From the NCBI RefSeq assembly GCF_052057775.1, contig NZ_CP195121.1:1612001-1676000 (forward strand): 64,000 nucleotides of DNA, written 5' to 3'. The position numbers and the translations under genes are program-made. Every line of letters starts with the position of its first letter. Within the stretch, counting starts at the first letter, position 1. The notes beneath the pieces were generated by a model, which worked only from the letters and a program-made list of their open reading frames with translations, had not been told where the DNA came from and ran no database searches. The DNA comes from Methanococcoides sp052057775 (lineage in GTDB: Archaea; Halobacteriota; Methanosarcinia; Methanosarcinales; Methanosarcinaceae). Of the stretch, positions 52,717-62,058 are shown in pieces.

Positions 52717-52793
52717 CCAAACTCCTTAGTGATTTCTTCCTTCTCCTCACTTCTTTATTCTCATTTCTCATTTCCCATTCTCTTTCTTCTTTA

Positions 52794-53927
52794 TCACACA
52801 AATCCCGGGGCTGATGAGAACAGTGACCATCTTCTGTAGCCCATTGATTTGTGTATCCTTGAAAGAGCAAGTTCCATGGCAGCTTCCCTTGGAAGTATTC
52901 CTTTGTTTGTTGCATCTTTCAGCACAAGTCTGGTGTTAAGGCGTATCTTTTCCTCGATGGCTTCCAGAACTGTACATTCATTTGCACCTTCATATTCCAT
53001 GGCAGCGCATATCACCCCTCCGGCATTGGCAATGAAATCGGGAACACAAAGGATGCCTTTTTCATGAAGATATTTCTCAGCTTCGTGTGTTATGGGGATG
53101 TTGGCACCTTCCACCACAAGCTTTGTTCTCAGTCGGTGAACGTTCTCCTCGTTCAGGACATCCGGACGTGCTGCAGGTATCCATATGTCACAATCAATAT
53201 CTATAATAGCATCTAGTTCTAGTTTCTGTCCTCCGGGATAATCGACTACGCTTCCCCCGGATTCTTTTAAAGCTATCAATGCATCAACGTCAAGCCCGTC
53301 AGAGTTATACAAAGTACCCCGGGAATCGGCTACAGCAACCACAACTGCTCCCCTTTCTGTAAGGAAACGGGCTGCGTGCTTACCAACTGCACCGAATCCC
53401 TGCACTACGATCCTTGCTCCTTCCAGCTTGAAGTCACAGAACTCAAGGGCTACTTCAGTAGAATGCCTGAGCCCCCATCCGGTGGCACCTATCTCGTCCA
53501 GAGGGATTCCGCCAAGTACCCGGGGAAGCCCGGCAACCCTGCCGATCTCATCCTTGATGCAACCCATGCAGTCCTCATCAGTACCCATATCGGGAGCAAA
53601 GATGTATTCATTGATCTCCCTGAGCGAAGAGGCCAGGGCTCTCAGAAGTTTCACCTTCTTTTCCTTTTCCATTTTAGGATCAGCATAGACAACAGCCTTT
53701 CCTCCTCCATAAGGAAGACCCGCAGCTGCATTTTTCAGTGTCATGGCCCTTGCCAGCCGGAAGCATTCCTCTGTACTGACATCCGGTGCCATGCGCACTC
53801 CTCCGATAGAAGGTCCGGCTGCCACATTATCGACTACCAGAACAGCTTTTAGCCCTACAGATGGTTCATATACATGGATGATCTTGCTCGGTCCGAGCTC
53901 ATCCGCAAATCTAAAGTCATCTTCCAC
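52794..53927 (-). CDS. Glu/Leu/Phe/Val dehydrogenase
   Basis: The 377-residue enzyme has the amino-acid dehydrogenase core GPSIGGVRMAPDVSTEE, catalytic Lys in AGLPYGGGKAVV (about residue 77), the AEDMGT-like APDMGT with catalytic Asp, and an NAD domain with VVQGFGAVGKHAARFL. Length and sequence are closer to leucine/phenylalanine/valine dehydrogenases than to hexameric glutamate dehydrogenase. It would turn an amino acid into its 2-oxoacid, the substrate of the neighbouring oxidoreductase. Confidence 0.88.
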   Translation of the reverse strand: MEDDFRFADELGPSKIIHVYEPSVGLKAVLVVDNVAAGPSIGGVRMAPDVSTEECFRLARAMTLKNAAAGLPYGGGKAVVYADPKMEKEKKVKLLRALASSLREINEYIFAPDMGTDEDCMGCIKDEIGRVAGLPRVLGGIPLDEIGATGWGLRHSTEVALEFCDFKLEGARIVVQGFGAVGKHAARFLTERGAVVVAVADSRGTLYNSDGLDVDALIALKESGGSVVDYPGGQKLELDAIIDIDCDIWIPAARPDVLNEENVHRLRTKLVVEGANIPITHEAEKYLHEKGILCVPDFIANAGGVICAAMEYEGANECTVLEAIEEKIRLNTRLVLKDATNKGILPREAAMELALSRIHKSMGYRRWSLFSSAPGFV

Positions 53928-54031
53928 ATCTACCCCTCCCTTAAGGTCTTCCTGTTAAAAGGATCGAAAATAACATATTATATTTTGTGTCTCTGAATAA
54001 TAATACTTGCTGCTTCACAGATCTATGCCTT

Positions 54032-55714
54032 TTAATCTTCTCTTACCCACATTCCCCTTTCCTTCAGTTTTTCAATAACGTCACTTTTCGTCTCAAACTC
54101 TTTGATCCTGAGTTCTTTGCGTTTGATCTTTCCACTTATCGTCTTTGGAAGCTCTTTTATAAACTCGACCTTCCTTGGATACTTATATGGGGCAGTAACT
54201 TCTTTTGCATGTTTCTGGATGCCCCTGACAAGTTCTTCGGAAGGCTCGTATCCCTTTTTCAGGACAACAAAGACCTTAACAATCTCTCCTCTTATCGGAT
54301 CAGGGCTTGGTATCATTGCAGATTCAAGGACTGCTTCATGAGAGTTCACCGCACTTTCAACTTCAAATGGTCCTATTCTGTATCCTGAACTTATGCATAC
54401 GTCATCGGCCCTTGATTCGAACCATATGTATCCATCCGCGTCCATCATTGCGAGGTCACCGGTCAGGTACCAGTCTCCAACGAAGCATTCTGCTGTTTTT
54501 TCCGGTTTATTGTGATACCCTTTGAAAAGCATTGGATGATCCTTTACGACAGCAATGTTTCCTTTTTTGCCCGGAGGCTGGCTTTCACCTGTATCAGGAT
54601 CAACAATAGCCCCCTCAACTCCGGGTGTGAACTTACCCATGGAGCCGGGTCTTATTTCCATGCCGGGCAGTGTGCAGGCAATGACACATGTTTCAGTTTG
54701 TCCGTATCCTTCACGTACTGAGATCCCGAATTTTTCCTCGAAGAACTTCACTATTCCAGGTGTACATGGTTCACCTGCGGTTAATATGACCTTTAGTTCA
54801 GAAAGGTTGTATCTCTGGTCTGCATCTTCGATGGTCGCCATGGACCTGAGTTCTGTTGGAGTAAAGCATGCTTTGTTTATTTTCCATCTATCAAGCAGCT
54901 CAAACCATTTTTCAGGCTCGAACCTTCCTGAGTAATGGAAGTTTGTAGCTCCGGCATTCAGAACAGCTCCGAATGGTCCCCAGTACCATTTTGCCCATCC
55001 GGGTTCAGTGGTTGCCCAGCATAGCTCTTCCGAATTTGTGTTCCACCAGTAGTACCTGTTCAACCTGTCAAAACAGTACATCAGGGAATGTGTATGCAAC
55101 ACGCCCTTCGGAGCACCGGTGGTCCCGGAGGTATAGTTAATTGCCAACAGGTCATTTGCGGTAAGGGTCTCAGGTTCCAGGTCTCCTGATGCAGACTTCA
55201 TCTCCTCTTTATAGTTTCTCCAGCCTTCTCTCTGACCCGAAAAGAACAGATCGATAGCCGGAATACTCTCCTTTATTGTGTCGACCTCATCAGCAACAGC
55301 TGTGATGCTGGTGATCACTGCCTTTATTTCGGCGTCCCGGATCCTGTATTCTATATCCCCGCTTTTAAGCATTACAGTACCGGGAACGACCACACCTCCG
55401 ATAGTCCAGATGGCGATACTTGTAATGTAGATATCTGTGCCCCTTGGAAGTATCACCTGCACCCTGTCGCCTTTCCGGATGCCTGAATCACGAAGCACAT
55501 TTGCAAACCTCAGGGAATTGTCCCATACCTCACGGTATGTTACTTTCTCAACTGTTCCGTCCGGGTGCTCGGTAACTGCCATCAGTTTAGATTGGTCTGC
55601 AGCCAATTTTCTGATGGTATCAACAAAATTGTAATCTTCAGGAACATCCCAATTGAAGTTCCTTCTTTCCTCTTCATAACTAAAAGACGTCTTTTCCTTT
55701 CCTGCTTTCCCCAT
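54032..55714 (-). CDS. AMP-forming acyl-CoA synthetase
   Basis: The 560-residue enzyme belongs to the ANL superfamily, medium-chain/acetyl-CoA synthetase type: P-loop YTSGTTGAPKGVLHTH, REGYGQTET, WYLTGDLAMMDADGY, RIGPFEVE and the C-terminal catalytic Lys in KTISGKIKRKE. It activates carboxylic acids with ATP, or in reverse could conserve energy from acyl-CoA. ATG 55714 is used because GGGGG lies before it; an upstream in-frame start would overlap the THEP1 gene. With the dehydrogenase and oxidoreductase it fits an amino-acid or short acid pathway. Confidence 0.88.
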   Translation of the reverse strand: MGKAGKEKTSFSYEEERRNFNWDVPEDYNFVDTIRKLAADQSKLMAVTEHPDGTVEKVTYREVWDNSLRFANVLRDSGIRKGDRVQVILPRGTDIYITSIAIWTIGGVVVPGTVMLKSGDIEYRIRDAEIKAVITSITAVADEVDTIKESIPAIDLFFSGQREGWRNYKEEMKSASGDLEPETLTANDLLAINYTSGTTGAPKGVLHTHSLMYCFDRLNRYYWWNTNSEELCWATTEPGWAKWYWGPFGAVLNAGATNFHYSGRFEPEKWFELLDRWKINKACFTPTELRSMATIEDADQRYNLSELKVILTAGEPCTPGIVKFFEEKFGISVREGYGQTETCVIACTLPGMEIRPGSMGKFTPGVEGAIVDPDTGESQPPGKKGNIAVVKDHPMLFKGYHNKPEKTAECFVGDWYLTGDLAMMDADGYIWFESRADDVCISSGYRIGPFEVESAVNSHEAVLESAMIPSPDPIRGEIVKVFVVLKKGYEPSEELVRGIQKHAKEVTAPYKYPRKVEFIKELPKTISGKIKRKELRIKEFETKSDVIEKLKERGMWVRED

Positions 55715-55742
55715 TAATCTGCCCCCATTTTCTGTCTGCCTT

Positions 55743-56252
55743 TCAGCATTGTTGAAATCTTGCTGCGATCCTGTCCGGCAGACAGTCCCGATTATTCTCA
55801 TCAACGGTTAGAACCTCGAACTCATCTCTTATCCTCTGAGCCAGCGGATGCTTGCTCGATCTGTGCAGCACAGCCAGTATCGGCCTGTCAGAATCAAGTA
55901 TCTCCTCCACTGCCCGGATAAAGTTCTCCGATCTGAGTTCCATAGGCCCGACCTCGTCGATGACAACCAGATCACAACCGGATGCAGCTCTGATGGCCTC
56001 TGCACCGATACCATCAAGGTCACCAATGTTCACATGGTATTTTCCCAGCTTCGGGCCGGTACATTTGATATGGCTAAGAATGCCTTTCCTGCCTGTATCT
56101 ATGTCCTCTATAGAAAATCCCTGACGTTCACCATCAACACGTATCTCTGCAGCCCGGACACCACAGGCCTTCAGGTCGAGTTTCTGCACAACCCCTGAAA
56201 CTACCGTTGATTTTCCCACCCCTGGCTTTCCTGTAACTGCTATTCGAAGCAT
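55743..56252 (-). CDS. THEP1-type nucleoside-triphosphatase
   Basis: The 169-residue protein has Walker A in VTGKPGVGKSTVV (residues 8-16) and Walker B in CDLVVIDEVGPMEL, and a GFSIEDIDTG segment: the THEP1/NTPase_1 family. These P-loop proteins hydrolyse nucleoside triphosphates in vitro; the cellular role is unclear. It lies 28 nt upstream of the acyl-CoA synthetase start and in the same direction. Confidence 0.88.
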   Translation of the reverse strand: MLRIAVTGKPGVGKSTVVSGVVQKLDLKACGVRAAEIRVDGERQGFSIEDIDTGRKGILSHIKCTGPKLGKYHVNIGDLDGIGAEAIRAASGCDLVVIDEVGPMELRSENFIRAVEEILDSDRPILAVLHRSSKHPLAQRIRDEFEVLTVDENNRDCLPDRIAARFQQC

Positions 56253-56385
56253 TCGGATAGTTTCCCCTATAAAAGATATGTCGGTTTTTATTTAAGTTCG
56301 ATCGTTTCTGTATTTCCATTAGTTCGGACAAGTTCAATAATTTATTTTGATTTGGTTTAAATACTATTGTAATAAATTATTATAT

Positions 56386-57588
56386 ATGGAACTTAGTCCC
56401 AGCATCATTGATAAGTTGGAAGATATTGAAGCTGTTGATGTGGTGATCGGGATCCAGACTAAAAATGTTGAAAGCACCATACTCCACGTTCTAAACGTCG
56501 TCTATGATGGGATCACAAGATACCTTTCTTCTTACAGGACACTGGTCGTGGTCTCAGATGGATTTTCAACTGACAGGACCATGGAACTTGCTGATATCTT
56601 CGATATATCGCCTGTGAAAAAGATAGCTATCGAGCAGATGGGGGAACCGGGTAAAGGGAATGGTATGAAGACCATCATCGAGATCGCACATGAGCTCAAT
56701 GCACGTGCTGTGGGGTTTGTTGACGGCGATTTGCTGTCGATCAAAGCTGAGTGGATAGGGGAACTTGTACGTCCTGTCCTTTACGGAAGGACGGATCTGG
56801 TAGTACCTTTTTATGTAAGGGATAAATTTGACGGGTTGATCACCAACAATTTTGCATATCCTTTTACTATGTCATACTATGGTACCGATGTCCGCCAGCC
56901 CATTGGTGGAGAGTTCTGCATTTCAAGAAGACTTATGGGATCCTTACGCGAACATCCTTTGTTCCCTTCTGATTTTGGGATAGATATCTTCATAACATCT
57001 GTTGCAGCAGCTGAAGATAGAAGGATCAGGGAAGCAATGCTGGGGCTGAAATTACATGAATCGACCACTAAATATGTTGATCCTGAATCCTCTATCGTTC
57101 CAATGTTCAGGCAGGTTGTCAGGACGATGTTCGATCTTGCCATATATTATACTGACAAAAGCAAGAGCATGCGATCCAGAGACAATGATATTGCCGAAGT
57201 TTCCGATTACTTTGGTCCCAGTCCTGTGCCGGTGAAGGTTGACCGTGAGAAGATGTTCTCAACGATAGTTGAGAGATATAGTGGTTATGGATCAGTTTAT
57301 AGAAGTGTCTTCCCTCCTCGGCTTTTTGAGCACATAGGGGATTTTATTAATGGTAGTGCTGCCATGGATGCTGAAAGCTGGGCTGAGTGTGCCTGGCGTA
57401 TGTTTGCTGAATACAGAAAAGAAAAGGATGTAATGCTTATTGATGCATTAAGGGTCATATGGTTTGCCAGGTTCGTCAGTTTCTATGATGAATGTAAGGA
57501 TATGGATATGTTAGAAGCTGAGAACAGGATAAAAGAGAATGCCCGGATATTCAGGGATGTTATGAAAAAGGTACTGGATAGTGAGTGA
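56386..57588 (+). CDS. gpgS: Glucosyl-3-phosphoglycerate synthase
   Basis: The 400-residue glycosyltransferase (GT81 type) has AVDVVIGIQTKNVESTILHV at the start, LVVVSDGFSTDRT, the metal-binding VGFVDGDLLS (DxD) and FPSDFGIDIFITS. GpgS transfers glucose from an NDP-glucose to 3-phosphoglycerate, the first step to the osmolyte glucosylglycerate, known from the related Methanococcoides burtonii. A TTTAAATA box about 26 nt before ATG 56386 and no ribosome site suggest a leaderless mRNA. The phosphatase gene is not next; a glycerate kinase follows. Confidence 0.82.
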   Translation: MELSPSIIDKLEDIEAVDVVIGIQTKNVESTILHVLNVVYDGITRYLSSYRTLVVVSDGFSTDRTMELADIFDISPVKKIAIEQMGEPGKGNGMKTIIEIAHELNARAVGFVDGDLLSIKAEWIGELVRPVLYGRTDLVVPFYVRDKFDGLITNNFAYPFTMSYYGTDVRQPIGGEFCISRRLMGSLREHPLFPSDFGIDIFITSVAAAEDRRIREAMLGLKLHESTTKYVDPESSIVPMFRQVVRTMFDLAIYYTDKSKSMRSRDNDIAEVSDYFGPSPVPVKVDREKMFSTIVERYSGYGSVYRSVFPPRLFEHIGDFINGSAAMDAESWAECAWRMFAEYRKEKDVMLIDALRVIWFARFVSFYDECKDMDMLEAENRIKENARIFRDVMKKVLDSE

Positions 57589-57648
57589 AAGCGGGGATGG
57601 TTCTGGATCCTGGATATTGGAGAATTATGATCAACAGCGGGTTTTAAT

Positions 57649-59004
57649 ATGAATGGAAAGCTCAAAGATGATGCATACAGGATAATAAACCGTGCAATAT
57701 AGTCCGTAGATCCTTCTATTTCTATCAGGAGAGCTGTAACAAGAAACGATGACCTCTTATATATTGAAGATAGATGTTACGATTTCACAGAATACAGGAA
57801 TATCTACCTGATATCTTTTGGTAAGGCTGCATGTAAGATGGCTTCCGAACTTGAGGATATTCTAGGGAAATTCGTTACAGACGGCATTGTGCTTACAAAA
57901 TATGGTTATTCCGAACCGAAACCAAAGAACATTCCTGTATTTGAAGCGGGCCATCCGCTACCTGATGAAAATGGTATTCTTGCAACAGGCAGGATCTTGG
58001 ATCTGCTTGAAAAGGCAGATGAGGCTGATCTTGTATTTTTCCTCATATCCGGTGGTGGTTCAGCTCTTTTAACCTATCCGAGGGAAAATATAGAACTTAC
58101 GGATGTTGTAAGGACCACGGATCTGCTATTGAAAGCAGGCGCCACGATCGAAGAGATGAATACCATAAGAAAACACCTTTCAGATGTCAAGGGAGGGGGA
58201 CTGGCAAGGTCAGCCTATCCGGCTCGATCTATCAGCCTGGTCATATCAGACGTAGTCGGGAATCCTATGGATGTGATCGCATCCGGTCCCACAGTTCCGG
58301 ACACATCTACTTTTCAGGATTTCGAAAGCATCGTGAGGAAATATGAACTTGAGCTGCCACAGGCTGTCAGGAAACTTCTTGAAGATGGTCTTTCCGGCAT
58401 TATTGATGAGACGCCGAAAAAAGGCGATGTTGTGTTCGATAATTGCCATCATTTACTGATAGGCAACAACTCACTGGCACTTTCAGAAGCGTATGAACAG
58501 GCATCTGATTTGGGCTACAATACGGTTGTGCTTACATCCTCTGTTACTGGTGAAGCAAGAGAGGTTGCAAAGGTCTTTGCTTCCATTGCGAGGGAAGAGC
58601 GGACGAATGAGAGGCCATTTCCTCTCCCGGCCTGTATAATTGCGGGAGGCGAAACGACCGTAAATGTAACCGGTCAGGGAAAAGGTGGGAGATGTCAGGA
58701 GTTCGCCCTTTCTTTTGCAGTTGAGGTGTCGGGTCTTGAAAATGTATTGTTACTTGCTGCAGGTACTGATGGTACTGATGGTCCGACCGATGCTGCAGGT
58801 GCCTTTGCGGGCGGCAACACTATTACAAGGGGGAAAGAAGCTGGTCTGTCTGCTTCCTCAATGCTTTCTCAGAACGATTCCTATACCTTCTTTGAGAAGC
58901 TTGATGATCTTTTCATAACCGGTCCAACAGGGACTAATGTTATGGACATTTATCTTTTGTTGATCGGTTTAAGTGATGAAGACCAGGATCCTCCTGTAGA
59001 TTGA
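57649..59004 (+). CDS. Glycerate kinase (MOFRL type) with in-frame UAG at codon 18
   Basis: Read from ATG 57649, a single frame runs to TAA 59004 (451 residues) except for TAG at 57700-57702. The protein before and after this codon is family-like: DDAYRIINRAI, then SVDPSISIRRAVTRNDDLLY, then LISFGKAACKMA with the conserved GKA motif, EAGHPLPDENG, LISGGGSALL and the C-terminal AAGTDGTDGPTDAAGAF. In Pyl-decoding methanogens UAG can be read as pyrrolysine, so the whole frame may be one protein. Starting at ATG 57838 would lose the GKA motif. It converts glycerate to a phosphoglycerate. Confidence 0.75.
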
Positions 59005-59103
59005 TCAGTATTAAATGAATGCTTCAAACTCGATCACGAATCAATTAAAAAATTTATAGAATCATTTATTTACTTTAGAAGATATATCAGATATGGGGAT
59101 TGT

Positions 59104-59439
59104 GTGGATACATATACTATCATAGAGCTGATCTTAGTTCTGATCTCTAATTTTTTTACGATCGTCGGTACACTGTTGATAACTTATGGCGGATTGAGGT
59201 CAACTTATAAGGTGATCATGCTGGAAGTATTTAGAAGACCTTACAGGTATGATAGTATCCGAAGACAACTGACTGACAAAATAATATTCGGGCTCGAATT
59301 CTATATCGCAGCCGATGTCATTGAAACAGTTCTGGCCCCTACAACCGAAGAGCTTATAATATTAGGTGCAGTGGTAGGCATCAGAACCATCCTGGGATAT
59401 TTCCTGGGTAAAGAAGCAAAGGATTATCAATTGGATTGA
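59104..59439 (+). CDS. DUF1622 membrane protein
   Basis: The 111-residue protein has an N-terminal helix (IIELILVLISNFFTIVGTLL), a basic loop (GLRSTYKVIMLEVFRRPYRYDSIRR) and two further hydrophobic segments with LEFYIAADVIETVLAPT and IRTILGYFLGKE, matching DUF1622. It is an inner-membrane protein of unknown role. Start is GTG 59104, 4 nt after GGGGAT. Confidence 0.85.
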   Translation: MDTYTIIELILVLISNFFTIVGTLLITYGGLRSTYKVIMLEVFRRPYRYDSIRRQLTDKIIFGLEFYIAADVIETVLAPTTEELIILGAVVGIRTILGYFLGKEAKDYQLD

Positions 59440-59582
59440 GCAAAAAACAATCTAAAATTATGAAATCATTATATCAAATTTAATTGGTGTTTCTTTACTT
59501 TTCTAAGCTTTTTCCTGATTTCTTTTTTGTTATCAGGTTATATATCAAAAGCCATTAGTAGTATTAAAACATATTCTCTATT

Positions 59583-59803
59583 ACCGTATCATAAGTGATA
59601 CGGTGCGGCAGTGAATCAGAAGGTGGAAAGCCATAGGGTGTAAAAACCCATGACCTCACAAGGTTAAAATGGCATTCGTAAACCCTTTAGGTCGACCTTA
59701 GATGGGGAGAACATCGGGGGAAGGGTCGCCCAAAGAGGTGTCATCCATCAAAGTCGGCAAACGATCCCTGATCACTGCCATCAACTTCCTTTTCTACTAT
59801 CTC
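59583..59803 (+). ncRNA. Structured RNA candidate, perhaps the 5' part of a group II intron
   Basis: A non-coding, unusually structured stretch. It opens with a perfect hairpin (59583-59604, ACCGTATCA/TGATACGGT around TAAG) and then GTGCGGC, which fits the 5' end consensus GUGYG of group II introns. Next come GGTGGAAAGCC, a small TAGGGT/ACCCAT stem, AGGTCGACCT (palindrome), GATGGGGAGAACATC (stem with a G-rich loop) and GGGTCGCCC. I see no domain V or reverse transcriptase, so if it is an intron only the 5' portion remains. Another structured RNA class is possible. Confidence 0.35.
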
Positions 59804-59848
59804 TTTTCGAGCAGCTTTTGCTTTGTTTTTTCATTTTTAGCTCGAAAA
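59804..59848 (-). terminator. Hairpin between convergent transcripts
   Basis: TTTTCGAGC (59804-59812) pairs perfectly with GCTCGAAAA (59840-59848). It lies just after the stop of the uracil-DNA-glycosylase-like gene and has T runs on both strands, so it may end transcription both ways. Confidence 0.55.
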
Positions 59849-59852
59849 ATTC

Positions 59853-60614
59853 TCAATCTTTTGTTCCAAATTGTCTCAATGACTCAAATACCAGATCGTA
59901 AGCATATTTTTCCTTTTCGTTCAATTTATCCCAGTTTGCAGCATGTGGTATAATGACTGACCTATATTCACAATTTTCACTTTTTGAACGGACAGCAAGA
60001 CCTTCGTTATTTTCATATTGCCACTCCAATATCTCTTTCAAGGAGGGATAAGTCTTATTACTGTTGATTTTTGATCGTATTGATTTTGAGAAAAATCGAG
60101 TTGAGCTTCCTCCCATCATAACAATTAGTTCGGGGTTCATTGTATTGACAAAACGATCCAGGTATCTGTTCGCACATCTTAGATCTGGGGATTTGTCTCT
60201 ACCCTTACTTTTGCCATCAGTATGTACAAATGGATAGCAGTTAGCAGTATGTACCCAAAAGACAGCTTTTTTCCATTGTTCCAGTGATTCATTCATATTC
60301 TGATCTGGATATACTTTTGGGAGAAGAAAATCAGTTAAAAAAGAATTATTCAAGGAACTTAGTTCATTGTCAACCCATGCCTGCTTAGAAGGTGCCTGGG
60401 AAATAAACAGAACTGGTTGATTTCTCCAATCATCGATCAATGGTTTGGCATTCTTCAATTCTTCTACAGATATGTTCCTTCTTTTCCCATCTGTGCGTGT
60501 GTTTAATGGGAATATGTATTTACTGCTGTAGCATGCAAGATCACAATTCCTGACATCTTCAATGATCTTTCTCATATTATTGTTTTTATTAGAATGGTTA
60601 GTATTACTGCTCAT
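59853..60614 (-). CDS. Uracil-DNA-glycosylase superfamily protein
   Basis: The 253-residue protein looks like a UDG-superfamily member (family 4-like): NCDLACYSSKYIFPLN with cysteines near the start, PVLFISQAPSKQAW (position of motif A), VFWVHTANCYPF, ELIVMMGGSSTRFF, and SVIIPHAANWDKL replacing the usual H-P-S motif. It may remove uracil from DNA or process another nucleobase; catalytic residues are not clear. AGGGTG lies before ATG 60614; the in-frame TTG/ATG at 60635 is less likely. Confidence 0.6.
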   Translation of the reverse strand: MSSNTNHSNKNNNMRKIIEDVRNCDLACYSSKYIFPLNTRTDGKRRNISVEELKNAKPLIDDWRNQPVLFISQAPSKQAWVDNELSSLNNSFLTDFLLPKVYPDQNMNESLEQWKKAVFWVHTANCYPFVHTDGKSKGRDKSPDLRCANRYLDRFVNTMNPELIVMMGGSSTRFFSKSIRSKINSNKTYPSLKEILEWQYENNEGLAVRSKSENCEYRSVIIPHAANWDKLNEKEKYAYDLVFESLRQFGTKD

Positions 60615-60695
60615 ATATACACCCTGGAAGAACAAAGATACTCTACTTTAACAATAAGTTAAATGATATTGCAAATATTTATAAACATTTGTGCC

Positions 60696-61544
60696 TTATT
60701 TTCTTCCAACAGCAAGTACATACCCCACATGCTTCGAAGTGGACCTGTTCCTCATCAATATCCCCTTACCTTTGCTGAGTTTCCTGAACCTGTTCCTTAT
60801 TTTCCTGCTTGAGATGGTATATCTGGTCATTCCTATCATCAGATCTATGAACAACCGGCCAAATTTCCCGTAACTTCCCAGTGCTTTTGCCATCAGCTTA
60901 AATTCCTTCGAACTAACGGAGGCTTTATGCCTGTACACATGAACATCGCTCAATCCTGCTCTTTCAAGCCATAGCTTCCATTCTTCTGGAGATGGAAGTG
61001 AGAAAGGCAATTGTGTGATCTCACTGAAAATGGTTTCAGCTTCCCTGATCTTTTCTGCAACTTCATGAGATACATCTGCATCACTGTACATCTCATTGAT
61101 CCCCACCATACCTCCGGGTTTCAAGACACGTACGAATTCCCTGTATGCTCTGTCAGTGTCCAGGAACTGTGACACGAACTCCGTGATGACCACATCAAAA
61201 GTGCCAGGCTCAAAAGGGAGGTCATAGGCATCACCTATGCGGAATTTCGCTTTGTCCTCAAGACCCAAAGCTTTTGCTTTCTCGTTTGCCTTCCTGATAG
61301 ACACTTCTGCAATATCAACGCCAACAACCGAACATCCAAAGGTCTGAGCCAAAAAACATGAACTGAAGCCGGCTCCACATCCGACCATAAGCACCTTGCT
61401 TTCCTCATTGATCCGGCAAAGTTCAGCCAGCTCTTTAGTTGATATCAGGCCGCCCACGTGAAAATAGGGAACCCCAAGGTAGCTCATGAAATCATAGTAA
61501 GCAAGGTCTTCAATCTCTTTCCTGGTGAGGGAATTTTGTTGCAT
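60696..61544 (-). CDS. SAM-dependent methyltransferase
   Basis: The 282-residue protein has class I motifs VLMVGCGAGFSSCFLA (motif I, about residues 52-67), VVGVDIAEVSI, FRIGDAYDLPFEPGTFDVVI and VLKPGGMVGINE. It resembles UbiE/ menaquinone-type or sterol-type methylases; an amphipathic C-terminus (FGRLFIDLMIGMTRYTISSRKI) suggests membrane contact. Substrate unknown. Single gene. Confidence 0.85.
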   Translation of the reverse strand: MQQNSLTRKEIEDLAYYDFMSYLGVPYFHVGGLISTKELAELCRINEESKVLMVGCGAGFSSCFLAQTFGCSVVGVDIAEVSIRKANEKAKALGLEDKAKFRIGDAYDLPFEPGTFDVVITEFVSQFLDTDRAYREFVRVLKPGGMVGINEMYSDADVSHEVAEKIREAETIFSEITQLPFSLPSPEEWKLWLERAGLSDVHVYRHKASVSSKEFKLMAKALGSYGKFGRLFIDLMIGMTRYTISSRKIRNRFRKLSKGKGILMRNRSTSKHVGYVLAVGRK

Positions 61545-61788
61545 GATAATGTAGTTTTGACAGTTAAAATTAATATATCTATCTTAGTTCTCAAAGGAAA
61601 ACAAACTCCAAATTAATTTACTTTTGCACTTCCAAATCACAAATATTATATTCTTAATAGTCAAATATTTTATTTGGTTTAGAGTTTGAAACGAATTTCT
61701 CTTAACCCGGCCAGTCACAAACCGGGGGGTTTGGTTGCTATTGGTTGAATGGATAAAATGTAAATGAATTTAAGGGGAGTATCAAGAA

Positions 61789-62058
61789 ATGTTGTTTATG
61801 GACATAATTACATGGGACCCAAAGGACATTAAAGAAGTGGCAGAACGTTTTGAGAAATGGGAATATCCTGAAGGGATCAATGTACTCGGTGAATGGGATG
61901 ACCTGTCAAGTTGCCGGCACATTCTTTTATATGAAGTAGAGAACGCTGAAGCTTATGCTGCGGGTATGTTTCCCTGGCTGGATATCTGCCGTTTCGATAG
62001 TTTTCCGGTGATGGAGTCAAGTGACACCATGAAGTTCATGGCAGAGCATATGGGATAA
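61789..62058 (+). CDS. DUF3303-family protein
   Basis: An 89-residue protein with LFMDIITWDPKDIKEVAERF, LGEWDDLSSCRHILLYEVEN and FPWLDICRFDSFPV, as in DUF3303, a small ferredoxin-like (ABM-type) fold. Function unknown. GGGGAG lies before ATG 61789. It lies upstream of katG in the same direction but 300 nt apart. Confidence 0.8.
   Translation: MLFMDIITWDPKDIKEVAERFEKWEYPEGINVLGEWDDLSSCRHILLYEVENAEAYAAGMFPWLDICRFDSFPVMESSDTMKFMAEHMG

Noticed and set aside
55715..55804. 30-residue N-terminal extension of the acyl-CoA synthetase.
   Set aside because: It overlaps the upstream THEP1 gene, is not family-like, and a GGGGG ribosome site marks ATG 55714.
59600..59800. Archaeal RNase P RNA or SRP RNA.
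   Set aside because: The universally conserved core sequences of those RNAs are not visible; a group II-like start fits better.
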